NCBI GenBank assembly: GCA_033557465.1
Contig: CM066033.1
Span: 586,798,438-586,862,437, forward strand
Origin: Ichthyophis bannanicus
Taxonomy: Eukaryota; Chordata; Amphibia; Gymnophiona; Ichthyophiidae
Direction of reading: 5' to 3'
Length of the DNA stretch: 64,000 bases
Position numbers and translations under genes: made by a program. The notes under the pieces were generated by a model that ran no database searches, was not told the DNA's origin, and was given only the letters and a program-made list of their open reading frames with translations. Positions 47,507-58,397 of this stretch are shown here, piece after piece (the stretch's first letter is position 1; each line of letters begins with the position of its first letter).

Positions 47507-49019
47507 ATCTAACACACTTCTGGCTGGCTACAGAAAGACTGCAGGTCACCACACAAACTGTCTGCTGTGGTTATCAGGATAGGGTAAAACTACCCGTACC
47601 CATGATGCACTGCACATGCAGATCAGCAGCCTACATCTACCCATAAGATGGGGTATGCGCCTCTAGAGTACCCCCCACCTGGTAGGGGGAACTGACCATG
47701 TGTGTTATAGGCACAGAGTAGCTACAGACCATGACATTGTGCGGTTCCTGTGCTCACCCTGAGGGTGAGGTGGGGCACCCAGCATCAGGTCTGCAGCACC
47801 TGGCTTGGCTGAGATAGGCTGTACTGCAGTTCCCCATCAGTGCCAGTGTATGATAGGTAGCCCTTACAGACACACCTAGAATACACTTGTGTCCATCTGT
47901 ATTTCCTAGTCATGTCTAGTCCTTGTGGACTATGATGTACCAAGAATAGTGTATATCCTGTGTGGCTGCCATGGTCACATGTTGTAAGAGAAGGGTGGTG
48001 GTTGGACCCAAAAGCAGATTATGTAGCACCACCCAACCTGCCCTCTGTGGGTCAGGGTGGGGGACAGGATGTCCCACCAACAGATCCACTTTCTACATCT
48101 CTGCAATGGTGCCAGTAGAAGGGACAATCATCCCCAGTGCTGATGGGGAATAGGCACCCTACAGGGCAGTCAATGTAGATCTGTATGCATCACATAGGGC
48201 ACTGGCAGACAGGCAGTAGGCCTGGAAAAGCTCAACTGCCCCCCACCACTATCTGACATTCACCAGCAGAAGGCACAGTCAGTCTCCACCCCCTGCACCC
48301 TGCAAGGTGTTCCAGCCATACACATGCTAACTGCAGGCTGTCTGCTAGCTAGTACATAGTGTATGTTCCTGGAGAAACTGTGTGCCCCCAAAAATGGGAT
48401 GTGAGCACACACACCAAGCAGATAGGTCAGTGATTGGGCCCCAGAAAAAAAAACTTAATAGATATCATGAGAAAAATACTAAACAGCACTATGGGGGAAC
48501 CTAGCCATGCCATGGTCAATGCTCAGTCAGGGTGAGAGTGACACCCCTCCCCCCCCCCAGCATGACATGCTGTGGCCACCCTGTCCGTACAGGTGGTGGT
48601 CGGGCACTACAATGTCCCAGCCATTGCCCTATGCCTTGTGCAGATGCATCCTGCCCAAGCCACCTTGTCTGGGCCATACCCACAGTACATTGCTCCTCAT
48701 TATGCACATATTCAGGCTAACGCTGGAAACAGTTCAAGCAGTGTGGGCTCAGTAAGGTGTAGGCAGCCACAAAACACTGGATAGACATATACACACTCCC
48801 ACACCTATGCCAGCATTGTGAAAATATAGAGGTTTTTGGCAGCCCTGGCCGCCACACCAGTCCTGGGCACAGTTCAGGCATTGCTATGGTACGCAATACT
48901 GTTGGGGTCACTCCCCCGGGTGGTAAACACTGTCAGAAGCAAAAACTGAAACACACTCCGCAGATATCAGAAAGGTTGCTATGATGAATCTCTGTCAACA
49001 AATTGTGTTTAACTTAGGA

Positions 49020-49213
49020 CAGAGCTACTCAAATCCAGTCCTGGAGGGCCATGAACCAGTCAGGTTTTCGAGATATCCCTAATGAATATGCATGAGATAT
49101 ATTTGCATGCACTGCCTCCATTGTATTTGACTCTATCTCATGCATATTCATTAGGGATATCCCGAAAACCTGACTAGTTCTTGGCCCTCCCGGACTGTAT
49201 TTGAGTAGCACTG
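49020..49213. mobile_element. hAT-type MITE with exact TSD
   Basis: 194 bp, CAGAGCTACTCAAATCCAG ... GAGTAGCACTG. The exact 8-bp duplication ACTTAGGA lies at 49012-49019 and 49214-49221. Copy R1 has the unoccupied site (AACTTAGGAATTG near 26,020), which proves the boundaries. Confidence 0.95.
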
Positions 49214-49510
49214 ACTTAGGATTTGTTATCTGACATTAATTATAGCAACTTTTTGATATATGTGTAACGTGTTCCCAAGTTTAGGACGGCATTGCTAAGG
49301 TATGCAGGTGCTAGTATTGGGAGATGCTGCTCCGCACAGGGCCCAACAGCCTGACTCTCCATGAGGCTTCGGATAGTGGAGCCTTTGGGTGTGGGTGTTC
49401 GTGCCCCTGTTGGCCGCTGCTCTAGGGCAGAGGTTCTCAACTCCAGTCCTGGTGGGCCAAACACGGTTCCAGTTTTCATGCTGTCCCTAATGAATTTGCA
49501 TGAGATACAT

Positions 49511-52485
49511 AGAAACATAGAAATATGATGACAGAAAAAGATCACATGGCCTAACTAGTCTGTCCTTCCATATCAACAACTACAACAGTCCCCTTATTAC
49601 CTTTAGAGATCCTCTGTGTTTGTCCCATGCTTTTTTGAATTCAGTCACTGTCCTCATCTCTACCACCTCCACTGGGAGACTATTCCATGGATCCACTACT
49701 CTTTCCGTAAAGAAATATTTCTGCATATCACTCCTGAATCTATCTCCCTTCACCCCCATCCCATGTCCCCTCGTAGCAGAACTTGCTTTCAATTGAAAGA
49801 GGCTCTCTCCCTGAACATTTATGCCACAGAGGTATTTAAACATCTCAATCATATCATCTCTATCCCGTCTTTCCTCTAAGGTGTACATATTAAGATCCTT
49901 CAGTCTGTCCTCATATGCTTTATAATTAAGACCACCAAATGAGGTCACACCAAAGACTTATACAGAGGCATTATCACCTCCTTTTTTCTGCTAGCCATTC
50001 CTCTCCGTATGCACCCAAGCATCCTTCTAGCTTTTGCCATCGCCTTTTCTACCTATTTAGCTACTTTAAGATCATCAGACACAACCACGCCTAGGTCCCG
50101 CTCTTCTTTAGTGAACAAAAGTACTTCACCCCCTATACTATATTGCTACCTTGGATTGCTGCAGCCCAAATGACTGACCTTACATTTTTTAACATTAAAT
50201 CCCAGCTGCCAAATTCTAGACCATTCTTCAAGCTTAGCTAGATCCCTCCTCATGTTATCTACACCTTCCTGGGTGTCTACTCTATTGCAGATTTTGGTAT
50301 CATCCACAAAGAGGCAAACCTTACCCGACAGCCCTTCCGCTATATCACTAACAAAGATGTTAAAAAGAATCGGACCAAGGACAGATCCCTAGGGCACACC
50401 ACTGGTAACATCCTTCTCCTCAGAGTGAGCTCCATTTAATTGTACTCTTTGTCGCCTCCCACCCAACCAATTTCTAACCCAAGCAGTAACTTTAGGGTCC
50501 ATCCCTAGGGTGCTCAGTTTGTTTATAAGTCGCCTGTGAGGAACAGTGTCAAAGGCTTTACTGAAATCTAAATACACCACATCTAGAGCTATCCCTCAGT
50601 CCAACTCCCTGGTCACCCAGTCAAAGAAATCAATCAGATTTGTCTTACAAGACCTGCCTCTGGTGAATCCATGCTGCCTCGGATCCTGTAATCCGCTGGA
50701 CTCCAGAAACCTCACTATTTTCTCTTTCAGCAGCGTCTCCAATAATTTACTCACCACCGAAGTTAAACTAACCGGTCTGTAGTTTTCAACTATATCCTCA
50801 CTTCCGCTTTTGTGTAAAGGCACCACATGAGCCTCTCTCCAGTCCTTTGGCACCACTCCCAACTCCAACGAGGCATTGAAAAGGTCAGTCAGTGGAGTTG
50901 CTAGAACGTCCCCAAGTTCCCTCAGTATTCTAGGGTGTATCCCATCCGGTCCCATCGCTTTGTCTACTTTAAGTTGAGCTAGTTTCTCATGAACACAGTC
51001 TTCTGAAAATTGTTCAAGATGTCCCTCGCTTCTATTCCTATTTGTGGGTGTTTTCTGAGGTCCTGCTCCTGGTTCTTCATCTGTGAACATAGAACAAAAA
51101 TATTTGTTAAGCAATTCCGCTTTATCCTTATCAGCTTCTACATATTCCTCCCCTGCACTCTTGAGTCTGACAATACAACTTTTGCCCTTCCTCTTCTCAC
51201 TAATATATCTGAAAAATGTCTTATCCCCCTCCCCCCCCCCCCCATTTTATTGCATTGGCTATTTCCTCCTCCTTTTGAATCTTTGCCTTCTTGACTACTT
51301 TGCTAGCTTCTCTAAGTTTTTCCAAATACAGATGCCTGTCTGCCTCTCTGTTTAATCTCTTGTATTTCATGAAGGCCTCCCTGTTTTTCTTCACTTTTTC
51401 AGCTATTTGTTTCGAAAACCATAGCGGTCTCCTTTTCCTTTTACCTTTATTAACCATTTTAACAAAAAGGTTGGTTGCCCTTAAAATATCCCCTTTCAGT
51501 TTTGCCCACTGTTTTTCTACATCCCCCAGCTGTTCCCATCCCACTAACGACTCCCTGAGGTATTGGCCCATCTTCGCAAAGTTAGTCTTCCTAAAGTCTA
51601 AGATCCTAACCTTTGAATGGATTCTAACAGCCCTAGTCCTAATACTGAACCACACCATCGGGTGATCACTGAATGCAAAATGATCTCCCACTACAACATC
51701 AGAAACACTTTCACCATTGGTAAGCACCAAATCCAGTATGGCCCCTTCACGTGTGGGTTCTGTTACCGATTGCCTGAATAGTTCTCCCTGTAGAGAATCC
51801 AGGATCTCCTTACTTCTAGATGATACTGCAGCAGGAATGTGCCAGTCAACATCTGGCATATTGAAATCTCCTATCAGTAGCACTTCCCCTTTCCTAGCAA
51901 TGCTGCGTATGTCTTCAATTAATTCTCTGTCCACCTCTTCCTCTTGTGAGGGAGATCTGTATATCACACCAATGCAAATAGATTTCTCTTTCCCTCTTTC
52001 TAGTTTAACCCACAATGACTCCTCTCTCCCTTTTAAGCTCTGTAATTCCAAAGCTTTAATAGTAGTTTTTACATATAGTGCCACTCCTCCTCCCCTTCTT
52101 CCTACCCTGTCCTTTCTAAATAAAGTATAGCCAGGTATAGTTACATCCCAATCATGGTTTTCTGTGAACCATGTTTCTGTAACTGCTACTAAATCCAAGT
52201 CAGCCACTCCCACCAAAGCTTCAACATCAGGGATCTTATTTCCCATGCTATGGGCATTTATACACACTGCTTTCCATATGTTACCCCTGTTACCCATTTT
52301 CATAAAGGTATTTAATGTATCACCTACCTGGGGGCTATCTTCACCCATCCCCAACAAATCTAGTTTAAAGCCCTCTTCAGTAGATTAGCCAGTCTACTAC
52401 CGAAGATGCGTTGACCTTTCTTGGACAGATGGATGCCATCTCTGCTCTGCAACCCTTGGAACAGCATCCCATGGTCTAGGAAACA
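49511..52485 (-). mobile_element. CR1-type LINE, nearly full ORF2
   Basis: On the minus strand it begins in the last part of ORF1 (DGIHLSKKGQRIFGSRLAN, about 52,378-52,450), continues through ORF2 and ends in the CR1 3' UTR at about 49,511-49,560. About 2.97 kb long, 5'-truncated. It lies inside the hAT MITE, so it is the youngest of three nested layers here. Target duplication is short or absent, as is usual for CR1. Confidence 0.9.
49580..52357 (-). pseudogene. CR1 ORF2 (endonuclease-reverse transcriptase), frameshifted
   Basis: ORF2 starts at 52357. The endonuclease (residues about 30-250) shows NAHSMGNKI, VTETWF, GGGVALYV, IYRSPS, GDFNMPDVDW and the SDHPMV block, apparently complete. The first frame runs to 51,221 and is lost in a run of about 14 cytosines (51,229-51,243). 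RT blocks resume at 51,114-50,596 (MGPDGIHPRIL, NYRPVSLTSV, QHGFTRGRSC), then VYLDFSKAFDTVPHRRL (50,580-50,389) and an FVDDTKI-like active-site block near 50,300. The C-terminus is at 49,948-49,580. At least three frame breaks make it inactive. In the family the protein nicks target DNA and primes cDNA there. Confidence 0.92.
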
Positions 52486-53727
52486 TTTGCATACAATGGG
52501 GGCGGTGCATAAAAATGCAGCACAGGCATATTCATTAGGGACGGCATGAAACCTGAATGGTATTTGGCCCTCCAGGACTGCAGTTGGGAAACTCTGCTCT
52601 AGGGATTGCACATGTTTTTGGTGTCTGTGCTCTGTAGGGTAAAATATAGGTGTTTATGCATGTTTATTTTATCTGCAATAAAGGTTCTGTCTTTATTACC
52701 ATGGTTTAGTACTGGGTAAAATATAGGGACATGGTTTGCAGGAGCCACTGCTGGGGCTTGAACTTGTGACTTGCTGTCCCTGAACACACTGGCTGTGTGT
52801 ACTGCACCAAACTGTTGCCACAGAGGCAGTTCATTCCCTGGGGATACCATGACTGTTCGCCAGACAGACCTTGTCTGTTAAAGTGCACGGAACCCACCTA
52901 AACAGGGCTTGGCCGTGGTCTGCTGTAGGCAGATGCCACTGCCCCCTCTGCCACTAGCACCCCTCTGCCACCATGCTGATATGCCCTTGTGCCGGTGGTG
53001 CTGGTGGTGCGCAGTCCCAATCCATCCAGTGTGCCGGTAGGCGGCTGCCTATGGTGTGTGATATGGGCTAGGGGTGCCTGCATAGACATACAGGCTTCCC
53101 TCCGGCACCGCCTGCCAATGTCATGTGCCCTTTGGGGTACTTGCTGGGTACTGTCCTCTGGGACACAGTGGGACACACACTCGTGGACATGTTTGCCCTT
53201 GGTCAGTTGCTGTCTTGCTGGTTTTCTGCTTCTAAATTCCTATGTGTCACCTAGGCATCTGCCTAGTCCACCCTGTGCCCCAGCTGCCCCACTGCATTTC
53301 CCGCCTTCAGCCCCCTGTACCCCATTTGCAGCCTTACCGTAGTGCCCTCTCGTACTTGGGCACTATGATGTTGCTGCAAATGTATCACTACTATCACTTT
53401 TCTTGGTTTCCCTGTCTTTGCTGTACATTGCTGACTGAAATGGTCTCTCTCCCCTGCAAATGTGCCTCTAGCGTTTTCAGACCTTCATTTCATGGCATTA
53501 GTATGCCTGGAGCCTCTCTACGCACACTCTACGCCCATTGACCCCTTATCTCCGCCCTCTGGGGAGCCTTACTCCACCTTCTTCTCACCTTAACGCCGCT
53601 GGAGACGTTATCACATGATACGTGGCGTTATCGCAAAGTAATGCACCATTATCGCACGATAATGTCACTTATCGCGTGATAACATTGTCGCTGCGATGTT
53701 AGCGCTGTTTAATAAACATACCCCTAA

Positions 53728-54055
53728 GTCTGGCCCATCAACATGGGTGCTTATCCTTCTAAAATTATGGTTCTAGGCTGTTCCAGTAGTACATCCAGGA
53801 GTTCCTGGAGAGCTTCATCTATGTCAAATGTTGGGCGATACAGTAAGAAAATCCTTCATTTTGGGATGGGCATTTTTAAAATACAATAGATCCGATTTCC
53901 TTAAGTTCCCATATGGGAGAAATGGATAAAGCATAATATTTCTCTAAAGATTACTTCCAGTCTTCCATGATATTTATTTTCCTTTTGGCACATGGGAAAA
54001 AGTGAAGCTCTAAGGAAAAGAATGGAGATACTGGGCAGTATCAGCATTATGCATC
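53728..54055. other. Unassigned interval
   Basis: No gene is supported. Confidence 0.3.
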
Positions 54056-54058
54056 CAT

Positions 54059-54159
54059 GGGGCTTGTTTACAAAGCCGCGGTAGCTGTTTCCGATCGTTA
54101 TCGGAGCCACGGATCCGATAACGATCGGAAACCGCTCCGCAGCTTTGTAAACAAGCCCC
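54059..54159. mobile_element. 101-bp palindromic Harbinger-type mini-MITE
   Basis: Ends GGGGCTTGTTTACAAAGC and GCTTTGTAAACAAGCCCC. The exact 3-bp duplication CAT lies at 54056-54058 and 54160-54162. The inside is a near-perfect palindrome around CGATCGTTATCGG. Confidence 0.88.
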
Positions 54160-54399
54160 CATGTCTCTATAAGTCACAGAATGTCAGCAAGTTCTTCAGT
54201 TAAAAGATTATGAAGTTGATCCATTTTACAGATGCATCGAGCATTCAGGGCTATCTTCTTGCTAGGGCGTATTCATAGTGGTCATATCTGAAATGAACTG
54301 AACCTCTCATGGGGGATCGTAATAGACCTCTGGGATTTTATTTCCTTTCTGAGTAATGCCAAATTTTTAAAACGGGGTTCCAAGGGTGATCCGTGAAAC

Positions 54400-54603
54400 A
54401 ACAGGCAAATGTGTCTGACATCAGTACCGAGCAAAATAGTAGAAACCATTATAAAGAAACAAATTACTGAACATGTAGATAGTCATGGCTTAATGGAAGA
54501 AAGACAACATGGATTTAGCCAAGGAAACTCTTGTCTTACTAATCTGTTATATTTTTTTTAACGTATGAATAGACAGGTGGGTAAAGATGAGTTGGTTCAT
54601 ATA
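54400..54603 (+). pseudogene. CR1/L3-like RT, left piece
   Basis: The translation reads SKIVETIIKKQITEHVD, then RQHGFSQGNSCLTNLLYFF, the RT block before the active site. It is interrupted by F2 exactly within the codons of the VHIVYLDFQKAF region, which resumes at 57,830. Confidence 0.85.
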
Positions 54604-57600
54604 GGGGTATGTTTACTAAACCACGTTAACGTAGCAGATGCTACATTAACACGTGATAGGTAACGTTAATGTGCGTAAACGTTACATAATGCACGTTAGC
54701 GTTCCCAGCCGTGGTAAGTCCCGCAGAGGGTGGAGAGAGGGCAGAGAGAAGGGGTCAATGGGCAGGGAGAGCGTGGGGAGAGGCCCCGTCCACACTAATG
54801 CGGGGAACTGAAGGGCTGAATCTTACCGCGACTAAAAAACTGGCGTTAGCACACATTTGCAAGAGAAAGAAACCATTTCAGTGTCAGCAATACACAGCAT
54901 AGGCAGGGAGCCCAAGAAAAGTGATAGTATTGTTCCATTTGCAGCAACAGCATAGTGCCCAAGTATGAAAGGCCACTATGGTTATGGTGCAAATGGGGCA
55001 TAGGGGGACATCCCCTCAGCCAACCCTCCCCCAAGGGGAAGGGACATAATATTGGCAGGTGGTGATGGTGCGGATGTGAGGATGTCCATGTATTCTTCCC
55101 CACCCCAGACCCCGCTCCCTAGGCAACCGCCTACCCACACCGTGGATGGCCTGGGACTGCGCACTACCAGCACCAACAGCATATGGTCATGTCAGCATGG
55201 CAGGGGTGTGTGTGACTGTGCTGGAGGGGGCAGTGGCACCTGCCTGCAGTGGACCAAGGCCATGCCCTGTAGCAGTACGTGGTGTGCAGTGCAACATAAA
55301 AGGTATGGCTGAGGAAAAATACAGGTAGCTCCAGGGACTACTGTACATATGTAGTGCAGTACACACAGCCAGTGTTTGCAGAAGCAGAGGGTCACAAGTT
55401 CAAGTCCCAGCTGTGGATCCTGCAGAGCATGTCCCTACATTCTACCCTACAATGCAGATGCAACAACATGTGCAAAGCCTAAAGCAGCGGTGAACAGGGA
55501 TACAAACACCCACTCACACAGGCTCCACAATCCAATGCTGCATGAAGAGTCAGGGTTGGCCCCAGCACAGAGCTGCAGTTATCACCCGTGCACTACTACT
55601 ACCTCCTGTACAGTTTATCAATGTCAGCACTGTGATCAGGACCAGTGTGGTGGGCCTGCCCACACCTCACTAGGCCCACAATGTCCCACTGTTACCAGCG
55701 TTAGCCTGAATATGTGCATAATGAGGAGCAAGGTATTGTGGGTATGGCCCGGACAGGGCGAATTGGCCAGGATGCATCTTCACAGGGTGTGGGGCAATGG
55801 CTGGGACAATGTAGTGCCTGACCACCACCTGCATGGACAGGGTGGCCACAGCATGTCATGCTGGGAGGACACTCACTCTGACTGACAGTGACCATGGCAT
55901 GTCTGGGTTCCCACATAGCACTCTACACTATCTGCCTCTAGTGATGTCTGTATGTTCTCAGTGCTTGGACCTAATCAATGAGATGCCTGCTTGGTGCACA
56001 TAGTTTTTTTGTGAGTATGGACTGGCTAGTAGACTATCTGCAGTTAGACTGTGAATGGTTGGAACACCTTGTAGGGTGCTGCAGGTGTAGTCTGACTGTG
56101 CTGTCTGCTGGTGAGTGGCAGATGGTGGTGTGAGACAGTTGGGGTTTTCCAGACTTAACCCCATCATTACTGCTGGTCTGCCCCTGCCCCAGTCACAGGT
56201 ATGGCTCTGGCCCACCAATTCTGGCGGGCTGTCTTATACCAGCAGGATGGAGGTTGTTTCACTGGGGCTCAGGCACCTGTCCCTTACCTACAAGCAGGGG
56301 TGCTTGTAGGCCCTTTGGGGTATATAGTGTATACTACTTTGACCAGTAGAGGCACTGCTACACAAACCTCATGCAAGTCTAGAAACCCCTCTGCCCTGAT
56401 AACAGGTGCCCATGTCAGCCAGATCCTAATACTGGGTATGCACTAATCTGGGTGGTGTCTGATCCCAGATGGCCACCTGTGACTGCAGAATACAGATGGA
56501 CACCAAATTACCTTCAGATGTACTGCAAAGAACACCTGTCACACACTGGTAGTGACAGGGACATACAGCAGGACCTATCTCTAGCACCACATGTACTGTG
56601 GACCTAGTGCTGGGCACCCATCCTATCCCTCAAGGTGAACACAGAACCTGCACAATGGCATGGTCTGTAGCTTCTCTGTGCCAGTATCACGCACTGTCAG
56701 TTCATCTTTCCAAGCTGAGGTACCAGAGAGGTGCAGACCCCATTTGGTGATCAGCTATAGACAGCTATTCAGCAGGTGCATTGCATCATGGGTACTGGTG
56801 GGGGTTACCCTATCCTGACACTCAGAGAAGACAGTTTGTGTGGTGACCTGCAGTCCTTCTGTACCCAGCCATTGGTGTGAGATGCGCCATAGAAGTATAG
56901 CCTATTGGTTAGTACAATGTCGTTGTCAGCAGTGTTCATGGGTTCAATTCCTCCTTGTTCCTTCCTTTCATGCCTGTCCTACTCAAATAGTTTGCACACC
57001 TGTAACAGTCATATTTTAGCAGAGCTGTGCTTCCAGCCCATAATACCCTCGCCACAGTTGCCAACATTCCTTCGGTCCCTCTATCTGCATCTGTAAGCTG
57101 TGTAGAGTCCTGTCTGCCGGTGCAGGCTGCCACCCCATGTCCTGCACTGCTACCCTTTCCTGCATTGTGCCTCTTCGTGCTTGCCTCACCTGTGCCTGAT
57201 CTTCATGGCACCACCACTGCTCTGTCCACCCATCATTGTAACTATCCTGCCACCTCCGCCTCCACTGGGGGACACGGATTCCCATCGCCTGCCACCCACT
57301 GTCTTTCCAGTACTTTACATTTCCAACACCCTGTGCTGTGGTACAGTTGCCCCCACCATGTTTGTCAACAGTACTGGCAGCCACATGGGATGCCCACAGA
57401 TATGGCAGGTCCAACAGCTCCCAGCTCTCCCTCCTTCACTCACCTGTTCATTGCCTTTCCTCGGTGCTCTATCTAGTGTTAGGGCTACATCTGTCTCTAT
57501 GCCTCACAGGTCATGCATGTCATCCTGAAGCACCTTACAGCCCTTAGGGCACACTTAACCTATGGTTCCATAGCCCAGGATGCCTTCTAAGGTGCCTTGT

Positions 57601-57826
57601 CCATGGGTACCTAATACTGCGCTTAGCCTAAGGAGCCCTATAGGGCGCCTTACAAAGCGCCTTATGAGGCACCTTGCAAGGCACCTTATAAGGCACATTA
57701 CAAAGCACCTTATAAGGCACTGTATAAGGCACCTAACAGGGCACCTTATAAGGCACCATGGGCATCTGTACCATTACCGCGGAACCAAACGCAGGTAACA
57801 TTACCGCGGTTTAGTAAACATACCCC
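54604..57826 (+). mobile_element. Large Harbinger-like element, copy F2 (complete)
   Basis: At 3,223 bp it starts GGGGTATGTTTACTAAACC and ends CGGTTTAGTAAACATACCCC. The 3-bp duplication ATA lies at 54601-54603 and 57827-57829. Removing the element and one ATA restores the interrupted LINE reading frame, so the boundaries are firm. Type 1 tRNA-like module: A-box-like TAGTGCAGTAC at 55352, B-box-like GTTCAAGTCCC at 55398. Type 2: TAGCCTATTGG at 56898, GGTTCAATTCC at 56941. The right end (57,590-57,760) is a ladder of AAGGCACCTTATAAGGC-like palindromes. No long open frame resembling a transposase exists, so it is non-autonomous. Confidence 0.92.
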
Positions 57827-57829
57827 ATA

Positions 57830-58397
57830 GTGTATCTGGATTTTCAGAAAGCCTTTGACAAGGTCCTTCATGAGAGACTCTTGGTGAAATTAAAAATTCA
57901 TGGAATAGGAGGCAATGTACTGCTGTGGATCAGGAACTGATTAAAAGATAAAAAGCAGAGAGTAAGGCTAAATGGCCAATTTTCCCAATGGAGAAAGGTG
58001 AATAGTGGTATATCCAAGGGATCTGTGCTGGACTTGCTGCTTTTAACATATTCATAAATGACCTGATAATGAGAATAATGAGTGAGGAGATGAAATTTGC
58101 AGATGACACAAAATTATTCAAAGTTGTTAAAACACACAAGGATTGTGAAAAATTGCAAGAGGACTTTGATTAATTGGAAGACGGGACAGCCAAGTGGCAG
58201 ATAAAAATTTAATGCAGACAAGCACAAAGTTATGCACCTAAAAAAGAACAACCCGAACTACAATTACATGATGCAAGGTTCCACATTAGGAACCTTGCAC
58301 CCAGGAAAAAGATTTAGGCATCATCATGGATAACACGTTGAAATCTCCTTCCAATGTACAGTGATGGCCAAGAAAGCAAATATTAGGAATCATAAGG
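57830..58397 (+). pseudogene. CR1/L3-like RT, right piece
   Basis: VYLDFQKAFDKVLHERLL, then RVRLNGQFSQWRKVNSGI, an FADDTKLFKVV active-site block (58,095-58,130) and FNADKHKVMHLKKNNPNY. Several stops and shifts are present. It is cut off by the 5' LTR at 58,398. Confidence 0.88.

Larger units (their letters stand above)
49428..52596. mobile_element. hAT-type MITE split by a CR1 insertion
   Basis: Left part 49,428-49,510 and right part about 52,486-52,596. The duplication CTCTAGGG lies at 49420-49427 and 52597-52604. It is the same insertion as 26,347-26,539 in R1. Confidence 0.88.
47510..53724 (-). mobile_element. Large Harbinger-like element, copy R2 (reverse)
   Basis: It ends TTTAATAAACATACCCC at 53724, flanked by TAA. 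It matches R1 in the same orientation and F1 and F2 in reverse. It carries a type 1 tRNA-like module (A near 52,804, B near 52,758, minus strand). It is interrupted by three later insertions: a hAT MITE at 49,020, and an older hAT MITE (49,428-52,596) that is itself split by a CR1. Without them the copy is about 3 kb. The inner end has been rearranged into the palindrome at 47,042-47,506. Confidence 0.78.

Noticed and set aside
33193..53727. F1 and R2 as one element by TSD
   Set aside because: The flanking triplets AAA and TAA differ, so the claim is kept only as a hypothesis.
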